Shown here piece after piece: positions 1-5,647 of a stretch of DNA of 6,177 nucleotides. The position numbers and the translations under genes were made by a program. The stretch is taken from assembly GCA_013002925.1 (NCBI GenBank), contig JABDLQ010000323.1, positions 1 through 6,177 on the forward strand, written 5' to 3'. This DNA is from Gammaproteobacteria bacterium (lineage in GTDB: Bacteria > Pseudomonadota > Gammaproteobacteria > Steroidobacterales > SZUA-146). Numbering within the stretch: position 1 is the stretch's first letter; each line of letters starts with the position of its first letter. The notes beneath the pieces were generated by a model. It was given only the letters and a program-made list of their open reading frames with translations. It was not told where the DNA came from and made no database searches.

Positions 1-226
1 TACGCAATGGTGCACCGGGGGGCATTGTAAATTGAAAAAACCGCTGCGCCGGCTCGGGCAGTTCGGATATCATCGACAGCTCGAATTTATCCACTATCGG
101 TGTCTGGCGCTGCAGAAGCTGTGCCCAGACTTTCTTGTCGGATCTCACATCCGACCGGCGCCACGCGAGAAGCACCAGCAACATTAACCCCGGCAGGCCG
201 ACAAGGATGGAAATAATGATAGACAT
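1..226 (-). CDS. Membrane-anchored DUF6544-like protein, N-terminal part
   Basis: Only the first 75 codons are inside the window; the gene continues past the left edge. It starts at an ATG (complement 224-226). Residues 3-22 form one hydrophobic segment (IIISILVGLPGLMLLVLLAW), followed by the basic stretch RRSDVRSDKK, so a single-pass inner-membrane anchor with the rest cytoplasmic is likely by the positive-inside rule. Residues about 55-75 read ELPEPAQRFFQFTMPPGAPL, which resembles the N-terminal signature (LPEPVQRYL...PPGTPL) I remember from DUF6544 proteins, a family of unknown function. No strong Shine-Dalgarno is seen; GGAC lies a few bases upstream. The outer-membrane protein gene upstream on the same strand ends 64 bp before this start, with no clear terminator between, so co-transcription is possible. 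Function unknown. Confidence 0.7.
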   Translation of the reverse strand, partial: MSIIISILVGLPGLMLLVLLAWRRSDVRSDKKVWAQLLQRQTPIVDKFELSMISELPEPAQRFFQFTMPPGAPLR

Positions 227-290
227 CAGTGTCCGGTAAGTCCGTGTTTACAGCGTTTTGACGAGCAATGTATGGCGCCAGCTTGTACAG

Positions 291-1052
291 CTAATGAAAG
301 TACCAGCGCACCCCAATGCCGCCATGAAAAAAATCCGTGAGCTGCATATCTCCGGCCAGATTCATATCTTCATTCACAGCCCACGTATACGCTGCATAGG
401 CCGTCACAGCTATCGCTTCCGATAGTAAATATTCCGCTCCGCCGTGCAGCATGAAATGATTGCCGCCCCCATGTCCGTCGGAGACGAAACCCTGGTTTAC
501 CCCAAAATTTCCGATAGCATGTACAGACAGCGCATCGGAGACCGCAAAGCTGCGCCGAACGGCAACATCATAAAACCAGCCATTGGCCGCAAATGCGTAG
601 GTGGCGTCAACGGTTATTTCTGCCCCTCCTGGCAAACCAGGCCAACTGATCCCGGCTGATGCTTCGGTGTCATGAAGTTTATCTGCGGGAAATTCCAGAC
701 GCCCGTAGCCCACGTAGAGATCGACCTCTCCCACACTGTGACCAAACCCGATAAATAGTTGCAGTTCATCATATGCCTGTTGGGGAGATGTTGCATACCA
801 TACCTGACCCAAGAGCTTGTTCCATGCCAGGTCAATACTGTTCACCCACAGCGAATCACCCGCCAGTGAATCTCTGCCTTCAGAAAAGTACCGGCTCTGC
901 CATGACGAGTCAAAAACGCCTTCAACTATCGGCTGCGCAGACGTGCCGCCGAACGACATGGACGGAGCCTGCTGCTGAGCGCTAGCCGTTACTGAGCAGC
1001 AAATCATGATGCATAAGCCCAGTGCCCCACAGTTGATTCTTTTGTTTTTCAT
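291..1052 (-). CDS. Outer-membrane beta-barrel protein (TorF-like putative porin type)
   Basis: A 253-residue exported protein. Residues 1-25 are a Sec signal peptide: basic MKNKR, a hydrophobic core, and a predicted signal peptidase I cut after ASA (23-25) before QQQ. The mature part is rich in alternating aromatic/hydrophobic strands separated by Gly/Asp/Asn turns (for example ELQLFIGFGHSVGEVDLYVG at 96-115), and it ends in GGIGVRWYFH, close to the aromatic C-terminal strand recognised by the BAM machinery (Phe is penultimate, not last). The early motif SRYFSEGRDSLAGDSL (53-68) is reminiscent of the 'SRY..RG.S..' start of TorF-like putative porins, but here it is followed by DLAWNKLLGQVWYA, as in uncharacterised relatives. 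An 8- to 12-stranded barrel is plausible; ligand or pore activity cannot be inferred. A weak GGA about 8 nt before the ATG is the only ribosome-binding signal. It may share a transcript with the DUF6544-like gene downstream. Confidence 0.75.
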   Translation of the reverse strand: MKNKRINCGALGLCIMICCSVTASAQQQAPSMSFGGTSAQPIVEGVFDSSWQSRYFSEGRDSLAGDSLWVNSIDLAWNKLLGQVWYATSPQQAYDELQLFIGFGHSVGEVDLYVGYGRLEFPADKLHDTEASAGISWPGLPGGAEITVDATYAFAANGWFYDVAVRRSFAVSDALSVHAIGNFGVNQGFVSDGHGGGNHFMLHGGAEYLLSEAIAVTAYAAYTWAVNEDMNLAGDMQLTDFFHGGIGVRWYFH

Positions 1053-1272
1053 TTTGCATTCCGTATCGACACTGCACGCCCAATCTGCTGCTCGACTGTC
1101 ACTATCTATGTATCCTAATTTATTGTGCCAATGGTATGCAAAACCAAAATAATTCGTACGACACCCGGCACGCAGGCGCGCACCCGATCAGTTCACCAAC
1201 GATATTTATCAATGTGGCAAGTCACCGGCTTCCAGCCTGAGGAAGAGGCGAGCTCTTTCATTTACCTCACGT

Positions 1273-1297
1273 AAAACGTTTTGGCACGTTCAACGTT
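1273..1297. promoter_or_regulatory. Possible operator: AACGTT repeats
   Basis: The perfect 10-bp palindrome AAAACGTTTT (1273-1282) is followed by CACGTT and a second palindromic AACGTT (1292-1297); the two AACGTT cores are 17 bp apart. They lie just upstream of and overlapping the -35 position of the candidate kinase promoter, which is where a regulator could bind. No known regulator site is recognised; this is pattern evidence only. Confidence 0.25.
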
Positions 1298-1317
1298 GCG
1301 GCTTTATCCGGTATACT
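1289..1317 (+). promoter_or_regulatory. Candidate sigma-70 promoter for the histidine kinase
   Basis: The -10 candidate TATACT (1312-1317, 5 of 6 to consensus) lies 17 bp after the weak -35 candidate TTCAAC (1289-1294, 3 of 6). It would start transcription near 1324, about 90 bases before the AAGGGG/ATC signal at 1401-1416 and about 190 bases before the GTG at 1513. The weak -35 element would fit an activated or low-level promoter. Confidence 0.3.
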
Positions 1318-1512
1318 CGTCAGGCCGCGTAAGCCTTGGTTTACAGCATTATGCCTACAGTCAGGGCGGCAACCTGTCCCGACCATTGCTGACCATTCAA
1401 AAGGGGTTCCTTCATCACCACCAGAGATGACAATCCAGCCGACCCCACAGCTACCGACAGCGAGCATACAAAGAAGCAACCTGTTCGCCGTATCCGCGAC
1501 TGGGAGCAACTC

Positions 1513-3135
1513 GTGCTCAATATCTCTACCGGACTCATCAGTAAAGACTCAAATTCACTGATCGAGGCACTTTCAGATGCGCTTGCCCGCCTGGGTAATT
1601 TTTCCGGTGCGGATCGCTGCTACGTGTTTGTCTACGATGCAGACGGGGGCACGATGAGCAATACACATGAATGGTGCCGGGATGGTATCACCCCTCAACG
1701 GGACCATTTGCAAAAAATCCCCGTAACCGTCTGGCCCTACTGGATGGAACAACTTGAACGCGATGGTATCGTTGATTGGCCCAGAATCAGCGCGCTGCCC
1801 GCAGTAGCCGCTGCCGAAAAAGAAGCGTTGATGGAACAGGGGGTTTTATCCCTGGTAGCAGTTTCAATAATCGAAAATGAAGGGTTGATTGGGTTCGTCG
1901 GGTTTGACTCGGTGGCGAGCGAACGCTTCTGGAAATCCGACGAAATATACTTGCTGCGCCTTAGCGCCAACGTGATATCAGGCGCCATTACGCGACTACG
2001 CTCCGAACGAGATCTCAGAAAAATGCGTGAACAACTCATGCACGCAACACAACTCGAATCTCTGGGAAGGTTTGTCGGTGGTACAGCACATGATTTTAAC
2101 AATCTGCTCACCATCATTCTGGGCAATTGTGAATTATCCGAATCGGCAACCAGCAACGATGAACTTCGCGACTATGTGACGGAAATTCGGGAATCCGCAG
2201 AAAAGGCTGCCATTTTAACACGCAATCTGCTGGCCTTCGGGCGTCGTCATGTGATCGAGCGCAAGGTCATCGATATCAATCAATTCGTTTTGGACACGAT
2301 GTCTTTTCTGGAACGAATTCTCGGGGAATCCATCCAGTTGGATGTCGCTCTGTTACCTGACCCCGCCTATGCATTTGTTGATGATACGCAGCTACAAAAC
2401 GCGCTTTTAAATCTCGCCGCCAATGCGCGTGATGCAATGCCATCCGGCGGTGAGCTCACGATTCGCTGTCAGCGCATAGACGCAGATTCCGCGAGTCCTG
2501 CAATTCAGATCGAGTTAACCGATACCGGCCACGGCATGGATGCAACAACGCTTGACCAGGCATTCGACCCGTTTTTTACAACCAAGCCGGTCGACCTGGG
2601 ATCAGGCCTGGGCCTTTCAAGCGTGCATGGCATCATTGTTCAAAACGAAGGCTCAGTGAACATCGGCAGTATCCCGGGCACCGGCACCACAGTACGCATT
2701 GAATTTCCGGAAGTCTCTGGCGAAACTGCAAGCAGTTCTGCCGCGACAACGCCACTTCGCACTTCACCTTTGGAAGGTGAGGTATTGATTATCGAAGATG
2801 AACCGGCGGTACGTGAAGTCCTGGGCGGAATCCTGCGACGCACCGGATTGACGATCACTACAGCTGAAAGCGGCAACCAGGCCATCGAGATGCTGGCAAC
2901 GGATCGTAACAAATTTGACTTGGTCATTACCGATATTGTAATGCCGGGCATGAGCGGGCTGGAGCTGATAAAGGGCCTGCGCGTGCTGTGCCCCAAATTA
3001 CCGGTAATCGCAATGTCCGGATACAGCGAGGATGCCATTGCGCTGGCGGTGCAGGACAAAAAAAATCTGCGGCTTTTCGCAAAGCCTATTGATCACGGTG
3101 AACTGATTAAAACAATACGCGACTATCTGACGTAG
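1513..3135 (+). CDS. Cytoplasmic hybrid histidine kinase: GAF-HisKA-HATPase-REC
   Basis: A soluble 540-residue sensor kinase with no membrane segment. Residues about 5-160 form a GAF domain of the type found in sensory kinases and diguanylate cyclases (ADRCYVF, SNTHEWC, SLVAVSII, GLIGFVGFD). The dimerisation/phosphoacceptor helix carries the H-box TAHDFNNLLTII, with H193 as the predicted autophosphorylation site. The ATP-binding domain has the N-box NLAANARDAM (N300, N304), G1 box DTGHGMD (337-343), F-box FDPFFTTK (351-358) and G2 box GSGLGL (363-368). A C-terminal receiver domain (about 423-540) has the acidic pair E428/D429, phosphoacceptor D474 in VITDIVMPG, S502 and K524-P525. All catalytic residues are present, so it should be active. 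There is no DNA-binding output; phosphate probably passes to a partner encoded elsewhere or feeds back. The GTG start at 1513 has GGGAG 6 nt upstream, but the same frame is open to 1393 and reads RRIRDWEQLV just before it, so the protein may begin upstream. Confidence 0.93.
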   Translation: MLNISTGLISKDSNSLIEALSDALARLGNFSGADRCYVFVYDADGGTMSNTHEWCRDGITPQRDHLQKIPVTVWPYWMEQLERDGIVDWPRISALPAVAAAEKEALMEQGVLSLVAVSIIENEGLIGFVGFDSVASERFWKSDEIYLLRLSANVISGAITRLRSERDLRKMREQLMHATQLESLGRFVGGTAHDFNNLLTIILGNCELSESATSNDELRDYVTEIRESAEKAAILTRNLLAFGRRHVIERKVIDINQFVLDTMSFLERILGESIQLDVALLPDPAYAFVDDTQLQNALLNLAANARDAMPSGGELTIRCQRIDADSASPAIQIELTDTGHGMDATTLDQAFDPFFTTKPVDLGSGLGLSSVHGIIVQNEGSVNIGSIPGTGTTVRIEFPEVSGETASSSAATTPLRTSPLEGEVLIIEDEPAVREVLGGILRRTGLTITTAESGNQAIEMLATDRNKFDLVITDIVMPGMSGLELIKGLRVLCPKLPVIAMSGYSEDAIALAVQDKKNLRLFAKPIDHGELIKTIRDYLT

Positions 3136-3223
3136 TTAGCTGAATCGGTACGGATGCCTGTCCGGATAATGTAGTTTGGACAACGTTTTGACAACGACAC
3201 GAACCTCCAGTCCGGTGCGCCAC

Positions 3224-3241
3224 AGCAATTGTTCAATTGCT
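3224..3241. repeat. 18-bp inverted repeat between convergent genes
   Basis: AGCAATTG-TT-CAATTGCT is a perfect 8-bp inverted repeat with a 2-base centre (in RNA, a 7-bp stem with a GTTC loop). It lies between the 3' ends of the kinase (ends 3135) and the Stv-like gene (ends 3301), where a bidirectional terminator would be useful. Neither side has a run of T, so intrinsic termination is not well supported. A second, weaker pair, ACCTG (3279-3283) and CAGGT (3296-3300), brackets the palindrome GTTGATCAAC just past the Stv-like stop codon. Confidence 0.35.
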
Positions 3242-3300
3242 ACAACAATGCCGTTACAGCGCACTGTTATCGCGCCTCACCTGTTGATCAACCGCCAGGT

Positions 3301-3936
3301 TCAATATTCAAATTGCACATCCTGATCCGGGGATTCGGCGGCGAGCATGTTGCTGCGGCAAAATACGCAGTGAAACACGCGTATGGCGGGGTCCGCCTTC
3401 TGCGCTGCCCTGACTGCATCTCTAAGTGGCACACCGGTCAGAATATTCCAGCGGTTACGAATGGTAAGAATGCTGCCTCCCCAGTCCGACATCAGATCGT
3501 TTAGCCTGGCTATCTGCGTCTTGCTGTCGGACGCCATCAGTCGTTCAAATTTTTTGGTCCGGATCAAATCCCGATTGCTGACAGCCTGGGCAACCTGCTG
3601 GTAAGTCTCCCGCACCGATTTGCCGTCGGCACCAGCGTGTGCCCCCTGGTACTTTGAGAGCAAATAGTTTCGGCAGTTTTTGCCGGCAGTGATCGATTCC
3701 CTGGGTTTTGCTTTGCTGGCATCCTTGGCAAATGTACCAATGCCCGGGTCGTTCAAAACCGCACCGTGGTCTGAATAAAAGTTAATCGTCGTGTTGGCCG
3801 GCACCTTAAACGTACGATTTTCGAAAATATATCCGCCATGTGCGGAAATCATACAGTCTTTGGAGTTTGTGGATGATCTGAACAAATACATCGTTCTGCC
3901 CAGGCGTTCCGCCCCTGCTGGTTTCGCTTTTGCCAT
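3301..3936 (-). CDS. Stv-like (putative adhesin Stv family) protein
   Basis: A 211-residue protein with no signal peptide or membrane segment, hence cytoplasmic unless exported by a dedicated route. The order of motifs, MISAHGGY (29-36), FKVPANTTINFYSDHG (43-58), GGSILTIRNRWN (153-164), LRDAV and RVFHCVFCRS (186-195), resembles the family I know as 'putative adhesin Stv', whose members share an early H-G motif, a 'vP.gt.v.FY..hG' stretch and a late Cys-Arg motif. The recognition is from memory, and the adhesin label in that family is itself tentative. The central part (about 70-150) is basic and polar. The ATG at 3934-3936 is well supported by AGGGGG (complement 3945-3950) 8 nt upstream, one of the best ribosome-binding sites in the window. 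It is a single gene, convergent with the kinase and divergent from the small barrel gene. A toxin or effector role is possible, but no immunity gene is seen beside it. Confidence 0.6.
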   Translation of the reverse strand: MAKAKPAGAERLGRTMYLFRSSTNSKDCMISAHGGYIFENRTFKVPANTTINFYSDHGAVLNDPGIGTFAKDASKAKPRESITAGKNCRNYLLSKYQGAHAGADGKSVRETYQQVAQAVSNRDLIRTKKFERLMASDSKTQIARLNDLMSDWGGSILTIRNRWNILTGVPLRDAVRAAQKADPAIRVFHCVFCRSNMLAAESPDQDVQFEY

Positions 3937-3944
3937 GTGACATA

Positions 3945-3950
3945 CCCCCT
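3945..3950 (-). promoter_or_regulatory. Strong Shine-Dalgarno of the Stv-like gene
   Basis: On the minus strand AGAGGGGG precedes the ATG at 3936, with the AGGGGG core 8 nt upstream. It fixes this start over the out-of-frame ATG at 3941-3943. Confidence 0.6.
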
Positions 3951-3975
3951 CTGGTTTCGATCCGTTAGATTTCCA

Positions 3976-4004
3976 AGTATATGCCTACGCGCTTACAGGA
4001 TAAA
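3976..4004 (-). promoter_or_regulatory. Candidate sigma-70 promoter for the Stv-like gene
   Basis: Read on the minus strand, the -10 candidate TATACT (3976-3981) lies 17 bp downstream of the weak -35 candidate TTTATC (3999-4004). Transcription would begin near 3969, about 33 nt before the ATG. The inverted repeat TGCTG-CATGC-CAGCA (4005-4019) abuts the -35 element and could be an operator. The weak -35 limits confidence. Confidence 0.35.
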
Positions 4005-4050
4005 TGCTGCATGCCAGCAAACTGAAACTTGCCATCATTCAACCTAAAAA

Positions 4051-4067
4051 TTGGCACTGATACTGCC
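4051..4067 (+). promoter_or_regulatory. Second, weaker sigma-54-like element
   Basis: TTGGCACTGATACTGCC has the diagnostic GG (4053-4054) and GC (4065-4066) separated by exactly 10 bases. The TGGCAC part is perfect, while the -12 part is CTGC instead of TTGC. A start near 4078 would leave about 265 nt before the barrel gene. The site overlaps a hairpin-forming segment (TGCCGCT, loop GATC, AGC, bulged A, GGCA; 4064-4082). It could be a real promoter of a long leader or small RNA, or chance. Confidence 0.3.
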
Positions 4068-4180
4068 GCTGATCAGCAGGCACAACTTAAGAAGCAGTCC
4101 GGATTCGCACCCTAACCTATTCACATCGGCCCGCGTTGGTCACAAAAACTGTCTGCATTTACCCTCTTAATCTCAACAAA

Positions 4181-4205
4181 CCATTTACCAAAACCTACCA
4201 AATGG
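4181..4205. promoter_or_regulatory. Candidate upstream activator site (inverted repeat)
   Basis: CCATTT (4181-4186) and AAATGG (4200-4205) form a perfect 6-bp inverted repeat with 13 bases between. Its centre is about 120 bp upstream of the -24 element at 4317-4318, in the range where sigma-54 activators usually bind. The interior also contains three ACC repeats. No specific activator is recognised from the sequence. Confidence 0.3.
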
Positions 4206-4314
4206 CACGTACGTAATACTGGTTTGAACTTAATAATTTCTGAAGCGTCGAGCCTGTTTACAGTGTGCTTTATGTAGAACTACTAAAAGACTGAAATTGA
4301 ACAAACTCGTTTTT

Positions 4315-4332
4315 TTGGCACGCGAATTGCAT
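4315..4332 (+). promoter_or_regulatory. Sigma-54 (RpoN) promoter of the small barrel gene
   Basis: TTGGCACGCGAATTGCAT matches the sigma-54 consensus TGGCACG-N4-TTGCW at every defined position, with GG at 4317-4318 and GC at 4329-4330 exactly 10 bases apart. A T7 run lies directly upstream. Transcription is expected about 12 bases after the GC, near 4342, i.e. within a few bases of the ATG at 4344. This implies activation by an enhancer-binding protein and an almost leaderless message. Confidence 0.75.
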
Positions 4333-4343
4333 TTACAGCGGGT

Positions 4344-4889
4344 ATGAAAATACTTACTTCAACAATTCGCACTTTCTTTACGCTGATACTGCTACTGCCA
4401 GTCGGTACGGCATTGGCTGGTGAATTCAGCACCGTGATTAATGGCAAATCATTCCATGTCGGCTCCCAGGAGACCTGGAACGAAAAAAACTATGGGCTCG
4501 GCATCGAATATCAATTCGAGACTGCATCAAAGTGGAAATCACTGCTCGTGGCAAACGGCTTTCGCGACAGCCACGACAATATGTCCTACATGGCTGGCGG
4601 TGGCTTGCACAGAAATATTTTCACGAGCGAGAGCCTGCATGGCGCGTATGTCGATCTCGGCCTGAATGCATTTTTGATGACCCGTGTGGGAGTCAACGGA
4701 GGCAATCCGTTTCCGGGAGCCCTGCCCAGCCTCACCGTAGGAAATCGCTACATAGGAATCAACGTGAGCTATTTGCCCAGGGCTGCCATCAAACGGCTCA
4801 CACCCAAAGACTCTATGGACAAAAACATGAAGGGTGTTGTCTTTGTGCAGTTCAAGATGAGCATGTCCAGGTTATTGCCTTTTCAATAA
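4344..4889 (+). CDS. Small exported outer-membrane beta-barrel protein, uncharacterised
   Basis: A 181-residue protein with a clear Sec signal peptide (1-25; basic start, hydrophobic TFFTLILLLPV-type core, cut after ALA before GEF). The mature part of about 156 residues has alternating amphipathic strands typical of a small barrel: NEKNYGLGIEYQF (46-58), a loop with DSHDNMSYMAGGG (75-87), GAYVDLGLNAFLM (100-112), PFPGALPSLTVG (122-133), RYIGINVSYLP (135-145) and the final strand GVVFVQFKM (164-172), followed by a short tail ending FQ. I have the impression of a widespread proteobacterial family with these motifs but cannot name it; a small enzyme barrel in the manner of PagP is possible by size only. 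The ATG must be the start because the signal peptide follows at once, yet a sigma-54 promoter ends only 11 bases upstream and no strong Shine-Dalgarno is present. Its 3' end lies 13 bp from that of the convergent pcm gene. Confidence 0.75.
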   Translation: MKILTSTIRTFFTLILLLPVGTALAGEFSTVINGKSFHVGSQETWNEKNYGLGIEYQFETASKWKSLLVANGFRDSHDNMSYMAGGGLHRNIFTSESLHGAYVDLGLNAFLMTRVGVNGGNPFPGALPSLTVGNRYIGINVSYLPRAAIKRLTPKDSMDKNMKGVVFVQFKMSMSRLLPFQ

Positions 4890-4902
4890 AACCTGCAGGC
4901 AT

Positions 4903-5598
4903 TCAAACACCGTCTGGTCGCCAGCCTTCCTCACCAACCAGAGGTACAAAACGCACGTCAGTTAAATCGTGTTGAGCAAAACTCCCATCTTTCTGGCGTG
5001 TGACACACACCAGTTTCTGATACATCATGCTGGTACCGATCGGTATAACCATGCGCCCGCCAGGCGCAAGCTGGGTCTTTAGGCTTTCAGGCACTCCTGG
5101 AGCACCGGCGGACACTAAAATGGCATCAAACGGTGCGTGCTCTGACCAACCTTTGGTGCCATCAGCGTGCAGCATGTGAACGTTTGTGTAGCCGGCCGCC
5201 TGCAGATTCCAGGTGGCCATTTCAGCCAACGCGCTGATGCATTCGATCGCATAGACTTCGTCAGCCAGTTCAGCGAGCACTGCAGCGGCATACCCGGACC
5301 CCGCACCAATCTCAAGGGCTTTGTCTCCGGGCTTGATTGCCAGGGCCTCAATCATGCAGGCCACGATATAGGGTTGCGAGATAGTCTGCCCGGCACCGAT
5401 TGGAAGCGGTGAATCGCTATAGGCCCGCCCACGCAAATCTGCGGGCACAAATTTGTGTCGATGGACCTTTTCCATGGCGCGTAAAACATTTTTATCGCGC
5501 ACACCTCGCGCCGCAATTTGTTCCTCAACCATTCGTTTACGTTGTAAAGAAAAGTCGGCCACCCAGGAATTCCTGTTGATTGCGGCGGGCCTCATCAT
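4903..5598 (-). CDS. pcm: Protein-L-isoaspartate O-methyltransferase
   Basis: A cytosolic SAM-dependent enzyme that methylates L-isoaspartyl residues in damaged proteins and so starts their repair to aspartate. Numbered from the ATG at 5596-5598 (231 aa), the hallmarks are the N-terminal RKRMVEEQI, the PCMT signature GQTISQPYIVA (70-80), SAM motif I ALEIGAGSGY (94-103), the acidic loop DEVYAIE, DGTKGW (146-151), DAILVSAGAP, LAPGGRMVIPIG and the C-terminal VRFVPLVG (215-222). Length and motif order fit the bacterial family, and no key residue is missing. The start is uncertain: an in-frame TTG at 5620-5622 would add 8 residues, and two adjacent ATGs (5596-5598, 5593-5595) are more likely; no strong Shine-Dalgarno decides. 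It follows the ABC1-like gene on the same strand with about 49 bp between, suggesting co-transcription. Confidence 0.93.
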   Translation of the reverse strand: MMRPAAINRNSWVADFSLQRKRMVEEQIAARGVRDKNVLRAMEKVHRHKFVPADLRGRAYSDSPLPIGAGQTISQPYIVACMIEALAIKPGDKALEIGAGSGYAAAVLAELADEVYAIECISALAEMATWNLQAAGYTNVHMLHADGTKGWSEHAPFDAILVSAGAPGVPESLKTQLAPGGRMVIPIGTSMMYQKLVCVTRQKDGSFAQHDLTDVRFVPLVGEEGWRPDGV

Positions 5599-5647
5599 TC
5601 GCTGCGGCGCGCCTGGTTTCAAGACATCTGATCTTCAGCTTACCCCA

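Larger units (their letters stand above)
1053..1512. other. Intergenic region between divergent OMP and kinase genes
   Basis: A 460-bp stretch between divergently read genes. The part next to the outer-membrane gene (about 1105-1155) is AT-rich and is where its promoter should lie, but no convincing -35/-10 pair was found there. Further right are the palindrome AAAACGTTTT (1273-1282), a second AACGTT (1292-1297) and a possible sigma-70 -10 TATACT (1312-1317). From 1393 onward the kinase reading frame is already open and looks coding, so the true gap may be nearer 360 bp. No RNA gene or convincing small ORF was recognised. Confidence 0.5.
3937..4343. other. Intergenic regulatory region between Stv-like and barrel genes
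   Basis: A 407-bp stretch between divergently transcribed genes, AT-rich toward its right half. It holds a candidate sigma-70 promoter for the Stv-like gene, two plus-strand sigma-54-type elements (4051-4067 weak, 4315-4332 near perfect), an inverted repeat that could bind an activator (4181-4205), the small inverted repeat TGCTG-CATGC-CAGCA (4005-4019) and the palindrome ACGTACGT (4207-4214). No open reading frame with a credible start and ribosome-binding site was seen. Confidence 0.5.

Noticed and set aside
1112..1135. Minus-strand TTGGCAC upstream of the outer-membrane protein gene
   Set aside because: The position 10 bases after GG reads TA instead of GC, so the -12 element is missing.
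1281..1300. TTGGCACG followed by TTGCG, looking like a sigma-54 promoter upstream of the kinase
   Set aside because: The GG-to-GC spacing is 13 bases, not 10, so it cannot be a functional -24/-12 element; only the half-site matches.
1351..1392. In-frame ATG (1351) then TGA (1390) ahead of the kinase, suggesting selenocysteine or readthrough
   Set aside because: The short segment does not look like kinase sequence, no SECIS-like structure was evident, and the ATG has no good ribosome-binding site.
1737..2156. 139-codon antisense frame inside the histidine kinase (a similar one at 2640-3059)
   Set aside because: The sense strand encodes intact GAF/HisKA and ATPase/receiver motifs there; the antisense products are Ser-rich and featureless.
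3229..3504. 91-codon plus-strand frame overlapping the 3' end of the Stv-like gene
   Set aside because: It is opposite a gene with clear family motifs and a strong ribosome-binding site, and its own start has none.
4890..4902. Terminator between the converging barrel and pcm genes
   Set aside because: The 13-bp gap holds only the CCTGCAGG palindrome without a stem-loop plus T-run.
4532..4975. 147-codon open frame overlapping the small barrel gene and the end of pcm
   Set aside because: It overlaps two convincing genes in another frame, and its protein is rich in Arg, Gln, His and Pro with no recognisable domain, typical of a shadow frame.
5599..5622. TTG start at 5620-5622 for pcm
   Set aside because: Not excluded, but the tandem ATGs 24 bases downstream are a stronger choice and the extra residues match nothing in the family.
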